Shown one piece after another: positions 1 through 8,702 of a stretch of DNA of 64,000 nt. The notes below the pieces were generated by a model. It was not told where the DNA came from. It saw nothing but the letters and a program-made list of their open reading frames with translations, and ran no database searches. Every line of letters begins with the position of its first letter. Positions within the stretch are counted from its first letter, which is position 1. Position numbers and translations under genes: made by a program. The stretch lies in the NCBI GenBank assembly GCA_913776195.1, contig CAJYMH010000031.1, forward strand, positions 62,001 to 126,000, read 5' to 3'. The DNA comes from an uncultured Caulobacter sp. Lineage in GTDB: Bacteria; Pseudomonadota; Alphaproteobacteria; Caulobacterales; Caulobacteraceae.

Positions 1-44
1 CTGTAACCTTGGCTCCAGACAGCCTATGTTGACCGACTGCAGCC

Positions 45-1088
45 ATGACGCCTTTCGACGCCACGCCCTCACTGATCCGCCAGCCCAGCCCCGATCGGGG
101 ACTGGTGGACGGATTCGGTCGCCGGGTGACCTATCTTCGGGTCTCGGTGACCGACCGATGCGACCTGCGTTGCGCCTATTGCATGGCGGAACATATGACG
201 TTCCTGCCCAAGAACGAAGTTCTCGGCCTCGATGAACTGGATAGGGTGACCTCCGCCTTTATCGCCCTGGGGGTGCGCAAGGTGCGGCTGACCGGCGGCG
301 AACCGCTGGTGCGCAAGGGCTTGATGGATCTTGTCGCCGGCCTGTCGCGGCATATTCGCTCAAGAGCGCTGGACGAGCTGACCCTGACCACCAACGGCAC
401 GCAGCTTGCGCGCCATGCTGATGATCTGGCCCGGCATGGCGTGCGGCGGATCAATGTCTCCCTAGACACCCTTGATCCCACGCGCTTCCGGCGCCTAACC
501 CGCGGCGGCGACCTGGCTCAGGTGCTTGCCGGCCTCGACGCCGCGAAGGCGGCCGGGCTCAAGATCAAGATCAACGCCGTGGCCCTGGCCGAGGACAACG
601 CCGCCGAACTGCCTGCGCTGATCGGCTGGGCGCATGGTCAGGGCTTCGATATGACCCTGATCGAGACCATGCCCATGGGCGAGGTGGAGGCTGACCGCAC
701 CGATCAGTTCCTGTCTTTGGCCGATGTCCGCGCTCAGCTTTCCGCCTTCTGGACGCTGGAGGACCTGCCCCTCAACACCGGCGGACCGGCCCGCTACGTT
801 CGGGTGGCGGAGACCGGGGGGCGGCTGGGCTTCATCACGCCGATGACGCATAACTTCTGCGAGGCCTGCAATCGCGTGCGCCTGACCTGCACCGGCGTGC
901 TTCACACCTGCCTAGGGCGCGATGACGCCGCCGACCTGCGAGCTGTCGTGCGCGGCGGGGGTGATGATCGGGCGCTGACGGCGGCGATCCGCTCGGCGGT
1001 GGCCGGCAAGCCGCTGGGGCATGATTTCCGCATCGATCGCGGCGCGGCTCCGGCCGTGGCGCGGCACATGTCAATGACAGGCGGCTGA
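45..1088 (+). CDS. moaA: GTP 3',8-cyclase MoaA
   Basis: Radical-SAM enzyme that, with MoaC, turns GTP into cyclic pyranopterin monophosphate, the first step of molybdenum cofactor synthesis in the cytosol. The 347-aa protein has the SAM/4Fe-4S motif CDLRCAYC near residue 40, the second cluster region [12 protein letters not shown] near the C-terminus, and the typical terminal Gly-Gly. Length is normal for MoaA. It leads the run moaA-moaD-moaE-moaB-moaC, its TGA overlapping the moaD ATG. Only 44 bases precede the start, so the promoter, or any molybdenum-cofactor RNA motif, may lie outside the window. Confidence 0.96.
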   Translation: MTPFDATPSLIRQPSPDRGLVDGFGRRVTYLRVSVTDRCDLRCAYCMAEHMTFLPKNEVLGLDELDRVTSAFIALGVRKVRLTGGEPLVRKGLMDLVAGLSRHIRSRALDELTLTTNGTQLARHADDLARHGVRRINVSLDTLDPTRFRRLTRGGDLAQVLAGLDAAKAAGLKIKINAVALAEDNAAELPALIGWAHGQGFDMTLIETMPMGEVEADRTDQFLSLADVRAQLSAFWTLEDLPLNTGGPARYVRVAETGGRLGFITPMTHNFCEACNRVRLTCTGVLHTCLGRDDAADLRAVVRGGGDDRALTAAIRSAVAGKPLGHDFRIDRGAAPAVARHMSMTGG

Positions 1089-1330
1089 TGCGGGTTCTGC
1101 TGTTCGGACGACTCGGCGATGTGGCCGGCTGGCGCGAGCGCGTGCTGGCGACGCCGCCGGTTGACCTGTCGGCTCTGCGCGACAGCCTGGCCGGTGATGA
1201 CCCCGCCCTGGGCGAAGCCCTGACTGGCCCTGGCGTGCAGGTCGCCGTCGATCAGGAGCTGACGCGAGGCGAGCGGATGCTTGCCGGCGTCGCCGAGGTC
1301 GCGTTCCTGCCCCCCATGAGCGGCGGATGA
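1088..1330 (+). CDS. moaD: Molybdopterin synthase small subunit MoaD
   Basis: Ubiquitin-fold sulfur carrier of molybdopterin synthase, which donates sulfur from a C-terminal thiocarboxylate to precursor Z. The 80-aa length fits the family and the chain ends in MSGG, the Gly-Gly tail that is adenylated and thiolated. Its start overlaps the moaA stop (TGATG) and its stop overlaps the moaE start (ATGA), so translation is probably coupled and subunit output matched. Confidence 0.92.
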   Translation: MRVLLFGRLGDVAGWRERVLATPPVDLSALRDSLAGDDPALGEALTGPGVQVAVDQELTRGERMLAGVAEVAFLPPMSGG

Positions 1331-1770
1331 TCCGGCTGCAAACCGAACCCCTGGACGTAGGCGCCCTGACGGCCGCGTTCTGCGCGGGGCGCAGCGAAAC
1401 GGGCGCAGTAGCCACCTTCATCGGCCTGGCTCGCGCCGAGGGCGGGGCGACAAAGGTTCTGGAGCTGGAGGCCTATTCGGGCTTCACCGAGAAGCGGATC
1501 GCCGAGATGGTCGAGGAGGCGCGGACTCGCTTTGGTCTGCATGACGTCAGCGTCGTCCATCGTATCGGTCCTGTGGCTCCGGGCGAGGCGGTGGTGTTCG
1601 TGGCGACCGCGGCGGCCCATCGGCGCGAGGCGCTGGAGGCCTGCGATCATCTCATGGACTATCTCAAAAGCCGCGCGCCCTTCTGGAAGAAGGAGCACGG
1701 TCCGGACGGCGAGCGCTGGATCGAGCCCACAGGCAAGGATCTGGCTGACGCCAAGCGCTGGGACCAGTAG
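1327..1770 (+). CDS. moaE: Molybdopterin synthase catalytic subunit MoaE
   Basis: Large subunit of molybdopterin synthase, converting cyclic pyranopterin monophosphate to molybdopterin together with MoaD. The 147-aa protein shows family blocks such as GAVATFIGLAR near the N-terminus, LELEAY, VVHRIGPVAPGE in the middle, and CDHLMDYLKSRAPFWKKE, which carries the active-site lysines near the C-terminus. Length is normal. It overlaps moaD by 4 bases and is 9 bases upstream of moaB. Confidence 0.95.
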   Translation: MIRLQTEPLDVGALTAAFCAGRSETGAVATFIGLARAEGGATKVLELEAYSGFTEKRIAEMVEEARTRFGLHDVSVVHRIGPVAPGEAVVFVATAAAHRREALEACDHLMDYLKSRAPFWKKEHGPDGERWIEPTGKDLADAKRWDQ

Positions 1771-1779
1771 GACGAAACC

Positions 1780-2328
1780 ATGAGCACCCTTATTCCAGGC
1801 GGCCGCATCGTCGAAGATTTGCCCTTCACCCCCGTCCGGGTGGCGGTCTTGACCGTGTCGGACACCCGCGACGAAGAAAGCGACACCTCCGGCGCCCTGC
1901 TGGCGTCGCGGATCGAGGGGGCGGGCCACATCCTGGCCGGCAAGACCCTGGTCCCAGACGACGTGCTCGCGATCCGCACGGTGGTGAAGGCGTGGATCGC
2001 GTCCGGCGCTGTGGACGCCGTGATCACCACGGGCGGCACCGGCATCACCGGTCGCGACGTGACGCCCGAGGCGCTGGAGCCGCTGTTCGACAAGACCATC
2101 GACGGCTTCTCGGTGGTCTTTCACATGGTCAGCTACCAATCAGTGGGCCTGTCGACCCTTCAGTCGCGCGCTGTGGCGGGGATCATCGATGGAGTGTTCG
2201 TCTTCTGCCTGCCCGGCTCCAACGGGGCGGTGAAGGATGGCTGGGACAAGGTGATCAGCGCTCAGCTCGATAGTCGCCACAAGCCCTGCAACATGGTCGA
2301 GCTGATGCCCAGGTTGCTGGAGAAATGA
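1780..2328 (+). CDS. moaB: Molybdopterin adenylyltransferase / MoaB family
   Basis: MoaB/Mog family protein that activates molybdopterin by adenylylation before metal insertion. The 182-aa chain carries the MoCF-binding motif [17 protein letters not shown] around residues 86-102 and an early [12 protein letters not shown] block. AGGA lies upstream of the ATG. MoaB and MogA are related, and the context (no separate mog seen here) favours an active adenylyltransferase, though some MoaB proteins have little activity. The last codons overlap the moaC start (ATGA). Confidence 0.88.
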   Translation: MSTLIPGGRIVEDLPFTPVRVAVLTVSDTRDEESDTSGALLASRIEGAGHILAGKTLVPDDVLAIRTVVKAWIASGAVDAVITTGGTGITGRDVTPEALEPLFDKTIDGFSVVFHMVSYQSVGLSTLQSRAVAGIIDGVFVFCLPGSNGAVKDGWDKVISAQLDSRHKPCNMVELMPRLLEK

Positions 2329-2798
2329 GCCGCCTGACCCATATCGACGACCAGGGCCGCGCCCGCATGGTCGATGTCTCGGACAAGGCGGTCACCGCCC
2401 GCGAGGCCGTGGCCGAGGGCTTCGTTCGTATGAAGCCCGAGACCCTGGCCCTGGCGGTGTCCGGCGAGGGCAAGAAGGGCGACGTGCGCGCCGTGGCCGA
2501 GATCGCCGGGGTGATGGCGGCCAAGAAGACATCCGACCTGATCCCGCTGTGCCACCCGCTCGCCCTGTCCAAGGTCGAGGTGGCGGTGGAGCCGGTCAAC
2601 GGTGGCATGAGCGTCCGCGCCCGGGTCAAGACCAGCGGCCAGACCGGCGTGGAGATGGAGGCCCTGACAGCCGTCTCCCTCGCCTGTCTGACGATCTACG
2701 ACATGCTCAAGGCCGCAGACAAAGGCATGGCCATCGAGGCCGTGCGCCTAGTCGAAAAGACGGGCGGCAAGTCCGGGGATTGGCGACGTCAGGTCTGA
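2325..2798 (+). CDS. moaC: Cyclic pyranopterin monophosphate synthase MoaC
   Basis: Partner of MoaA; rearranges 3',8-cyclo-GTP to cyclic pyranopterin monophosphate. The 157-aa protein has the diagnostic [15 protein letters not shown] block around residues 70-84, [11 protein letters not shown], and the C-terminal KTGGKSGDW. The start overlaps moaB and is preceded by CTGGAG. It closes the moa operon and its last 51 bases overlap the end of the convergent xdhC-like gene. Confidence 0.95.
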   Translation: MSRLTHIDDQGRARMVDVSDKAVTAREAVAEGFVRMKPETLALAVSGEGKKGDVRAVAEIAGVMAAKKTSDLIPLCHPLALSKVEVAVEPVNGGMSVRARVKTSGQTGVEMEALTAVSLACLTIYDMLKAADKGMAIEAVRLVEKTGGKSGDWRRQV

Positions 2799-3743
2799 AT
2801 TCCGCACGGCGGTGATCTCGCCCAGAACCGCCAAGGCGACCTCGAACGGAGCCTTGCCGCCCAGATCGAGACCGATCGGCGCGCGCAGCTTGGCCAGCGC
2901 CCCCTCCGAAAGGCCCGCCCTTCGCAGTCGGGCCAGACGGTCGGGCAGGCGGCCTCTGGCGCCCAGCAAGCCCACATAGGGCGCCGGGGACGGTAGGGCG
3001 GCGGTCAGCGCGGCCTCGTCCAGATCCATGTCGTGATGGCAGATGGCGACGGACGTCCACGCGTCCAGGCCGATCGCCTCTAACGCCTTGCTCGGTTCGG
3101 CTCGACTGTAGTTCAGGCCGGCGATGGGCGGCGGCTCGGAGGGGCCGCTGGGGCGAACCAGCCAGGTCTCATGGCCGCAGGAGACGCCCAGGCTGGCTAT
3201 GGCCAGGGCGGCGGGATCGCCGCCGAAGACGATCAGACGAGGCGCAGGATCGAAGCGGCGATGGAAGGCGCCGTCCCAGGGCCGGGCGTGCTCGACCAGG
3301 GTGCAGGCCCGTTGAGCGCCGTCGCTGAGCCACAGCGCCGGCTGTCGGGTCTTCGTATAGGCGCGCAGAGCCGCGGCGGCGGCGTCGTCCGGCATAATGC
3401 GCTCGACCAGCACCTCCAGCCGCGCCCCGCACATCAGGCGGATGTCGGGCCAGGGGCTGCCGGCCCCGTAGACCAGCCGCCGGGGCTCGCCGTCGTCCAG
3501 GCAAGCGGCGGCGTGAAGAGCGACGTCGGCCTCGATGCAGCCGCCGGACAGGAATCCGGAAGCTTTACCATCAAAGAACACCATCTGGGTCCCGATCGGG
3601 CGCGGACCGCCGCCCTGGAGGTCAATAATCGTGACCAAAATCGCGGGACCTTTTTGCAAAGCGCGGGTCAGGGCAGGCCGTGCATCGTCGGAAAAACCGA
3701 AGACCGGCCAGGGGTTTAGCTGGAATGGTGTCGTCGTCCCCAT
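2748..3743 (-). CDS. XdhC family protein (molybdoenzyme maturation factor)
   Basis: XdhC/CoxI family protein, 331 aa. Known members bind and sulfurate molybdenum cofactor and hand it to xanthine dehydrogenase-type enzymes. The N-terminal domain includes [10 protein letters not shown] with its conserved Cys and a LMCGARLEV block; the C-terminal half is Rossmann-like ([17 protein letters not shown]) and has [15 protein letters not shown]. No xdhA/B or coxL lies in the window, so the client enzyme is unknown. It converges on moaC with a 51-base 3' overlap, consistent with a molybdenum cofactor role. Confidence 0.85.
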   Translation of the reverse strand: MGTTTPFQLNPWPVFGFSDDARPALTRALQKGPAILVTIIDLQGGGPRPIGTQMVFFDGKASGFLSGGCIEADVALHAAACLDDGEPRRLVYGAGSPWPDIRLMCGARLEVLVERIMPDDAAAAALRAYTKTRQPALWLSDGAQRACTLVEHARPWDGAFHRRFDPAPRLIVFGGDPAALAIASLGVSCGHETWLVRPSGPSEPPPIAGLNYSRAEPSKALEAIGLDAWTSVAICHHDMDLDEAALTAALPSPAPYVGLLGARGRLPDRLARLRRAGLSEGALAKLRAPIGLDLGGKAPFEVALAVLGEITAVRNSDLTSPIPGLAARLFD

Positions 3744-3812
3744 GCAACGACCTTAACGCCTCGGAAAGACTTCAGATACCGCTTCTTAGGCCTTCGGCGC
3801 GATGCTCCCCAC

Positions 3813-4688
3813 ATGAGCAGCCTCGTCTCAAAACTCGGCCTTAACGCCGCGCAGTTCGGTCTGGACGGTTCGTCCAGCATGCGCTCGCGTTCGCCCCAGG
3901 CCGAAACCCGGGAAATTCTGGGCATCGCCGCGCGCGCCGGCCTGGGCGTTCTGGACACCCAGGGCCTGTATGGCCACGCCGAAGGTCTGCTGGGCGAGGT
4001 CCTGCCTCGCCCCGTGCCGTTCCGCGTCACCATCGGCGCCGGCCGCGCCGACCGTGGCCCGATCCATGTGGAGAACGAGGCTCGCGCAGCCCTGCGTCGT
4101 CTGCAGGTCGAGCGCGCCGACGCCATCATCGTCTCGTCCATGCATGACCTGCTGGGCCCGAACGGCGACCATTTCTGGAACACCCTGCTGGCCCTCAAGG
4201 ATGAGGGCCTGTTCGCCAAGGTCGGCGTCTCGGTGCACGCCACCGACGATTCCGTGGGCATCATGCGCCGCTTCAAGCCGGACATCATCCAGGCCCCGGG
4301 CAGCCTGCTGGACCAGCGTCTGCTGGCCGACGGCACGCTGGCGCGCCTGGCCGGGCTTGGCGCCGAGGTGCAGCTGCGTTCGATTTTCCTGAACGGCCTT
4401 CTGTTCCTGCCGCCGGACCGTGTGCCGGCGCAGCTGAAGGGCGCTTCCGGCCGTCTGTCGCGCGTGCGCCGGATGATCGCCGAGGGCCGTTCCGACCCGC
4501 TGCAGGCGGCCTTGGGCTTCGCTCTGTCGCGCGTCGAGGCGCATTCGGTGCTGGTGGGCGTGACGTCCGCCGCCGAGCTGTCGGCCGTCGTGGCCGCCGC
4601 GGCGAGCCCGCCGCCGGATCTGGACTGGGACGAGATGGCGATCGACGACCCTATCGCCCTCGATCCCAAGAACTGGGCCGCGGCCTAG
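3813..4688 (+). CDS. Aldo/keto reductase family protein
   Basis: A 291-aa protein of the (beta/alpha)8 aldo/keto reductase fold. LDTQGLYGHAE gives the usual catalytic Asp (48) and Tyr (53), and SSMHD carries the position of the active-site His. The segment that normally holds the catalytic Lys reads FRVTIGAG, with no Lys, so NADPH-dependent reductase activity is not assured. The C-terminal LVGVTSAAEL block resembles the NADP-binding GxxxxxxL region. It is divergent from the xdhC-like gene. Substrate unknown. Confidence 0.75.
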   Translation: MSSLVSKLGLNAAQFGLDGSSSMRSRSPQAETREILGIAARAGLGVLDTQGLYGHAEGLLGEVLPRPVPFRVTIGAGRADRGPIHVENEARAALRRLQVERADAIIVSSMHDLLGPNGDHFWNTLLALKDEGLFAKVGVSVHATDDSVGIMRRFKPDIIQAPGSLLDQRLLADGTLARLAGLGAEVQLRSIFLNGLLFLPPDRVPAQLKGASGRLSRVRRMIAEGRSDPLQAALGFALSRVEAHSVLVGVTSAAELSAVVAAAASPPPDLDWDEMAIDDPIALDPKNWAAA

Positions 4689-4718
4689 TCCTTCTTCAAT
4701 CTTCCGATTGGGAGGCGC

Positions 4719-4759
4719 CCTCGGGGCGCGCCGTGCTCAACTTCGGCGCGGCCCCGAGG
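4719..4759. terminator. GC-rich hairpin between convergent genes
   Basis: Arms of about 14 bp (CCTCGGGGC...GCCCCGAGG) with one bulge, lying just after the aldo/keto reductase stop and before the converging ald gene. No T-run follows, so it may be a bidirectional stabiliser rather than a classical terminator. Confidence 0.4.
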
Positions 4760-4807
4760 AGCCGAACACCGACCGCGTTCTGACCCGCGGCCGGTGTCGT
4801 CTCTTCA

Positions 4808-4830
4808 GGTCCGTCCTGTGGGGACGGACC
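4808..4830 (-). terminator. Hairpin downstream of ald
   Basis: GGTCCGTCC and GGACGGACC form a 9-bp perfect stem about 15 bases past the ald stop codon. There is no U-tract, so termination strength is uncertain. Confidence 0.4.
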
Positions 4831-4843
4831 TTGGAGTCTATGC

Positions 4844-5956
4844 TCAGCCCCACACGCCGTACGGATCGACCGACGGCTTGCCCAGCGCCTGGGCGACGGC
4901 CGGGTGGGTCAGCTGACCCTTCAGCACGTTCAGACCCTTGGCCAGGTGAGGGTTGGTCTTCAGCGCGTCCAGGCCGTGATTGGCGAGGGCGAGGCCGAAG
5001 GGAAGGGTTGCGTGACCCAGGGCGTCGGAGGAGGTGCGGGGGGCCGCGCCCGGCATATTGGCCACGCAATAGTGGACCACGCCGTCGACCGTATAGGTCG
5101 GGTCGGCATGGGTGGTGGGCTTGCTGGTCTCGAAGCAGCCGCCCTGGTCGATGGACACGTCCACCAGGACCGAGCCGGGCTTCATGCGCTTCAGGTGCTC
5201 GCGCTTGACCAGGGTCGGCGCGGCGGCGCCGGCGGTCAGCACGGCGCCGATGACGACGTCAGCCTTCAGGATTTCGTCCTCGACGGAGTCGAGCGACGAG
5301 TAACGGGTCAGGATGCGGCCCTGGAACAGGTCGTCCAGCTGGCGCATGCGGGGAATCGAGCGTTCGAGTACGACCACCTCAGCGCCGAGGCCGGCGGCCA
5401 TGCGGGCGGCGTTGATGCCGACCACGCCGCCGCCCAAGACGGCGACGCGGGCCGGGGGCACGCCAGGCACGCCGCAGAGCAGCAGGCCCATGCCGCCATT
5501 GTGCTTCAGCAGGGTTTCGGCCGCCGAGAACACGGCGATGCGGCCGGCGACTTCCGACATGGGGGCCAGCAGCGGCAGGCCGCCGGTGGCGTCGGTGACG
5601 GTCTCGTAGGCGATGGCGGCGCAGCCCGAGGCCAGCAGGCCTTCGGTCTGGGCCGGATCGGGCGCCAGGTGGAGATAGGTGAAGAGGATGTGCTTCTCGG
5701 TGAGCTTTTCCCACTCGACCTTCTGCGGCTCCTTCACCTTCACGATCATCTCGGCGCTGGCGAACACCGCGTCGGCGTCGGCGACGATGGTCGCGCCGGC
5801 CTTCACATAGGCGTCGTCAGTATAACCCGCGCCTTGGCCGGCGCTGGTCTGGACGAGGACGTCGTGGCCATTGGCCACGTATTCACGGACGGCCGAGGGG
5901 GTCAGGCCCACTCTGTGTTCGTTCGGCTTGATTTCAGAAGGGACGCCAACGCGCAT
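4844..5956 (-). CDS. ald: Alanine dehydrogenase
   Basis: NAD-dependent L-alanine dehydrogenase interconverting alanine and pyruvate plus ammonia. The 370-aa protein starts MRVGVPSEIKPNEHRVGLTP, the family N-terminus; a nucleotide-binding VAVLGGGVVGINAA block and the C-terminal GKPSVDPYG follow. I chose the ATG at 5956 because GGAGGAAAC precedes it and the family begins here; upstream in-frame codons do not look coding. It is divergent from an Lrp/AsnC regulator, which by analogy with other ald loci probably controls it in response to alanine. Confidence 0.95.
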   Translation of the reverse strand: MRVGVPSEIKPNEHRVGLTPSAVREYVANGHDVLVQTSAGQGAGYTDDAYVKAGATIVADADAVFASAEMIVKVKEPQKVEWEKLTEKHILFTYLHLAPDPAQTEGLLASGCAAIAYETVTDATGGLPLLAPMSEVAGRIAVFSAAETLLKHNGGMGLLLCGVPGVPPARVAVLGGGVVGINAARMAAGLGAEVVVLERSIPRMRQLDDLFQGRILTRYSSLDSVEDEILKADVVIGAVLTAGAAAPTLVKREHLKRMKPGSVLVDVSIDQGGCFETSKPTTHADPTYTVDGVVHYCVANMPGAAPRTSSDALGHATLPFGLALANHGLDALKTNPHLAKGLNVLKGQLTHPAVAQALGKPSVDPYGVWG

Positions 5957-6027
5957 GATGTTTCCTCCACTATCGGGATGTTGAAACCAGTGTGCCGCGC
6001 GAAGCCTGCCGCTTCCCGGCATAATGC

Positions 6028-6072
6028 CCATGAAGATCTTTGTTATATGGAGTGATCATGCGATATCGATCG
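6028..6072. promoter_or_regulatory. AT-rich ald / lrp-like intergenic operator region
   Basis: The divergent gap between ald and the Lrp-like gene holds a distinctly AT-rich stretch with TTTGTTATATGG and the symmetric CGATATCGATCG. Lrp-family proteins bind such degenerate AT-rich dyads; assignment as the shared operator is inferred from position and composition only. Confidence 0.4.
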
Positions 6073-6074
6073 AC

Positions 6075-6551
6075 ATGACGCAGGATTCCGCCAAATCGAT
6101 TGACGGCTTTGACAGAAAGCTGTTGCGCTTCCTCCAGCGGGAGGGGCGCGCCAGCTACGTGGAGATGGCGAAGGCGGCCAATCTTTCGGAGTCCGCCTGC
6201 CTTCGCCGGGTGAAGGCGCTGGAGCAGGCCGGGATCATCGATCACTACTCCGCCGTGCTGGACCAGCGGGCCGTCGGATTGCCGCTCAGCGTCTTCGTCA
6301 CCGTGACCCTGGCCTCCCAGGCCGAGGCGACCCTGACCGCGTTCGAGACGGCTGTGGCCGGGGTGCGCGAAGTGGCCGAATGCTACCTGATGACCGGCGG
6401 CTCGGACTATCTGCTGCGGCTGGTGGTGCGGGACGTGGATGACCTGGAGCGGGTCCACAGCCGCGAACTCACGCGGTTGCCGGGAGTGACCCGGGTCAGC
6501 TCCTCCATCGCCATGCGCACCGTGGTGAAGCGGGCGGAACTGCCGCTTTAG
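6075..6551 (+). CDS. Lrp/AsnC family transcriptional regulator
   Basis: A 158-aa feast/famine regulator: N-terminal winged HTH (YVEMAKAANLSESACLRRVKAL around residues 32-53) followed by the ligand-binding RAM domain (VAECYLMTGGSDYLLRLVVRD). The ATG at 6075 gives the usual Lrp N-terminus before IDGFDRKLLRFLQ; an upstream in-frame ATG at 6024 would add an atypical extension. Divergence from ald suggests an alanine-responsive activator of the AldR/Lrp type. Confidence 0.85.
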   Translation: MTQDSAKSIDGFDRKLLRFLQREGRASYVEMAKAANLSESACLRRVKALEQAGIIDHYSAVLDQRAVGLPLSVFVTVTLASQAEATLTAFETAVAGVREVAECYLMTGGSDYLLRLVVRDVDDLERVHSRELTRLPGVTRVSSSIAMRTVVKRAELPL

Positions 6552-6553
6552 CC

Positions 6554-6576
6554 CCCTCTTCCATCAAGGCAGAGGG
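6554..6576. repeat. CCCTCT...AGAGGG hairpin repeat
   Basis: A short inverted repeat with the CCCTCTTCC / GGGAAG theme also seen at 37195-37221 and 37396-37418. It sits between two convergent genes and may double as a terminator. Confidence 0.4.
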
Positions 6577-6583
6577 AAGAAGA

Positions 6584-7210
6584 TTAGCCGTCCAGGGCTT
6601 CCTGGTAGCCTTCCAGGCTGTTGATCGTGACGCCAAGGTCGGTGACCAGGCCGTTGGCCAGGGAATAAACCCAGCCGTGGACGGACAGGATCTGGCCGCG
6701 CGCCCAGGCGTCCTGCACGAAGACGTCCGAGGCGACGTTGCGCACCTGGCGAATGACGTTCAGTTCGCACAGGCGGTCGAGCTTGGCGCGTTCGCCGTCG
6801 ATGGCGTCCAGTTCGGCCCGATGCTCGGTGTGGACCTCGCGAATCGGGTGCAGCCAGTGATCGACCAGGCCCCGGCGCTTGCCGTCGATGGCCGCCGCCA
6901 CACCGCCGCAGCCGTAGTGGCCCACGACCATGACGTGTTTCACCTTCAGCACGTCGACCGCGAACTGCAGCACGCTCAGATAGTTGGCGTCCTGCGGCGG
7001 AGCGAGGTTGGCCACGTTGCGGTGGACGAACAGCTCGCCGGGATTGAGGCCGACGATCTCGTTGGCCGGGACGCGGCTGTCGGAGCAGCCGATCCACAGA
7101 TATTCGGGGCTCTGCTGGTTCTCCAGCCGCTTGAAGAAGTCGGGATCGACCTCCGTCTTCTTGCGCGACCAGTTGAGGTTGTTGAGCTTCAGATCATCAA
7201 GCCGAGGCAT
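6584..7210 (-). CDS. can: Beta-class carbonic anhydrase
   Basis: Zinc enzyme interconverting CO2 and bicarbonate in the cytosol. The 208-aa protein has the beta-class zinc site: CSDSR near residue 42 and HYGCGG near residue 98. Length matches Can/CynT enzymes. The start overlaps the end of maiA by 14 bases in another frame, so it is probably translated from the same mRNA as the FAH-family and maiA genes. Bicarbonate supply has no obvious link to that pathway. Confidence 0.94.
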   Translation of the reverse strand: MPRLDDLKLNNLNWSRKKTEVDPDFFKRLENQQSPEYLWIGCSDSRVPANEIVGLNPGELFVHRNVANLAPPQDANYLSVLQFAVDVLKVKHVMVVGHYGCGGVAAAIDGKRRGLVDHWLHPIREVHTEHRAELDAIDGERAKLDRLCELNVIRQVRNVASDVFVQDAWARGQILSVHGWVYSLANGLVTDLGVTINSLEGYQEALDG

Positions 7211-7847
7211 TGGCGGCGTCCGGTTGCATGTCGGGATGGGCGGCGGCGAAGGCGGCGTGTTCGGCGGCCTCGGCCGCGACCTCGCGGATGTGGGGATAGG
7301 GCGACAGGTCCACGCCGAAGCGGCTGGCGTTATAGACCTGCGGGATCAGGTAGCAGTCGGCCAGGCCGGGCGTGTCGCCATAGGACCAGCCCTGGCCGTG
7401 GCGGGCGATCATGCCGTCCAGCACTTCGAAGCCTGGGGCGATCCAGCGGGCGACCCAGGCTTTCACCTGGTCGTCGTCGGCGCCGAGGTCCTGGCGCAGA
7501 CTGTTGAGGACCCGCAGGTTGTTCAGCGGGTGGATATCGCAGGCCACCACCATCGCCATGGAACGCACCAGGGCGCGGCCGTCGTCATCGTCCGGCATCA
7601 GGGGCGGCTCTGGATAGGTGTCCTCCAGCCACTCCAGGATCGCCAGGCTTTGGGTGATGATCTTGCCGTCGACCTCGAGCGCGGGAACGAAGCCCTGAGG
7701 ATTGAGCGCCTTGAAGGTCTCCGACCTCTGGTCGCCGGCGACGAGGTTCACGCCGCGCTGCTCGAACTCGAGTCCCTTGAGATTGAGGGCGATGCGGACG
7801 CGGAAGCTGGCGCTGGAGCGCCAATAGTTATGCAGAGTGAGGTTCAT
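7197..7847 (-). CDS. maiA: Maleylacetoacetate (or maleylpyruvate) isomerase
   Basis: Zeta-class glutathione S-transferase fold, 216 aa. It has the N-terminal SSASFRVRIALNLKG with the Ser-Ser-Cys-like glutathione site changed to SSAS, and QGFVPALEVDGKIITQSLAI. It isomerises maleylacetoacetate in tyrosine breakdown or maleylpyruvate in the gentisate route. The ATG at 7847 lies 5 bases after the stop of the FAH-family gene, so translation is likely coupled. The Cys-to-Ala change relative to the usual SSCS is worth noting. Confidence 0.85.
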   Translation of the reverse strand: MNLTLHNYWRSSASFRVRIALNLKGLEFEQRGVNLVAGDQRSETFKALNPQGFVPALEVDGKIITQSLAILEWLEDTYPEPPLMPDDDDGRALVRSMAMVVACDIHPLNNLRVLNSLRQDLGADDDQVKAWVARWIAPGFEVLDGMIARHGQGWSYGDTPGLADCYLIPQVYNASRFGVDLSPYPHIREVAAEAAEHAAFAAAHPDMQPDAANASA

Positions 7848-7852
7848 GGAAA

Positions 7853-8533
7853 TCAGACCAGGTTGAAGCTCAGGGCGCCGACACCCTCGACGGCGCCGTC
7901 GATACGGTCGCCCTTGACGACGGGGCCGACGTTCTCGGGCGTGCCGGTGAAGATCAGGTCGCCGGGCGCCAGGCGCCACAGCTTGGAGGCTTCGGCGATC
8001 ACTTCGGCGACGTTCCAGATCATGTCGGCCACGGCGGCGTCCTGCTTGACCTCGCCATTGACCGAAAGGTGGATGCGCCCGGTGGGCGCGGGGCCGTCGG
8101 CGCGGCGGATGGCCGAGATCGGGGCGCTATGGTCGAAGGCCTTGCCGGCTTCCCACGGGTGGCCCTTGGCCTTGGCGCCGTTCTGCAGGTCGCGGCGGGT
8201 CAGGTCGACCCCGGCCGCGTAGCCGAAGACGAGATCCAGCGCCTGTTCGGACGAAACCTGGAAGCCTTCCGCGCCGATGGCGATCACCAGCTCCATCTCG
8301 TAGTGCAGGTTTCCGGTGGCCGGCGGATAGGGAACATCCTGGCCGGGGGGGACCACGGCGTCGGCCGGCTTGGAGAAGAAGAACGGCGGGTCGCGGTCGT
8401 CGCCGCCCATCTCCCGCCTGTGAGCGTCATAGTTACGACCGACGCAAAGGATGCGCCTGACCGGGAACACCGCATCGCTGTCGAGGACCGGAACGGTCGG
8501 CGCGGGCGGTATGGCGACGGCGTGGTTTGTCAT
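7853..8533 (-). CDS. Fumarylacetoacetate hydrolase family protein
   Basis: A 226-aa FAH-fold C-C bond hydrolase, the short form typical of fumarylpyruvate hydrolase/acylpyruvase (YcgM/NagK-like), not the ~420-aa tyrosine-pathway FAH. CVGRNYDAH, LHYEMELVIAIG (metal-binding Glu residues) and LIFTGTPENVGP are family landmarks. It is followed directly by maiA. The pair would complete gentisate or homogentisate-type ring-cleavage pathways; the dioxygenase is not in the window, so the exact substrate remains open. Confidence 0.85.
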   Translation of the reverse strand: MTNHAVAIPPAPTVPVLDSDAVFPVRRILCVGRNYDAHRREMGGDDRDPPFFFSKPADAVVPPGQDVPYPPATGNLHYEMELVIAIGAEGFQVSSEQALDLVFGYAAGVDLTRRDLQNGAKAKGHPWEAGKAFDHSAPISAIRRADGPAPTGRIHLSVNGEVKQDAAVADMIWNVAEVIAEASKLWRLAPGDLIFTGTPENVGPVVKGDRIDGAVEGVGALSFNLV

Positions 8534-8702
8534 GGCGCGAAGCGTTAGCGCGCCGACGCCCGCGGCTCAACCAAGGGCGGGTGAACGTTGCCGTGATTTG
8601 AGGCGGGCCGCGGGGGGTGACTCTTCTTTCACTTGCTACCATCGCCGTGGAAGGCCAAGGAGCAATGGAGCCGCCACGGGCCCGCAGCGACATCATTACC
8701 CC

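Noticed and set aside
7020..7210. Alternative longer start for the carbonic anhydrase
   Set aside because: No in-frame upstream codon gives family-like sequence; the overlap with maiA by 14 bases is normal for a coupled operon.
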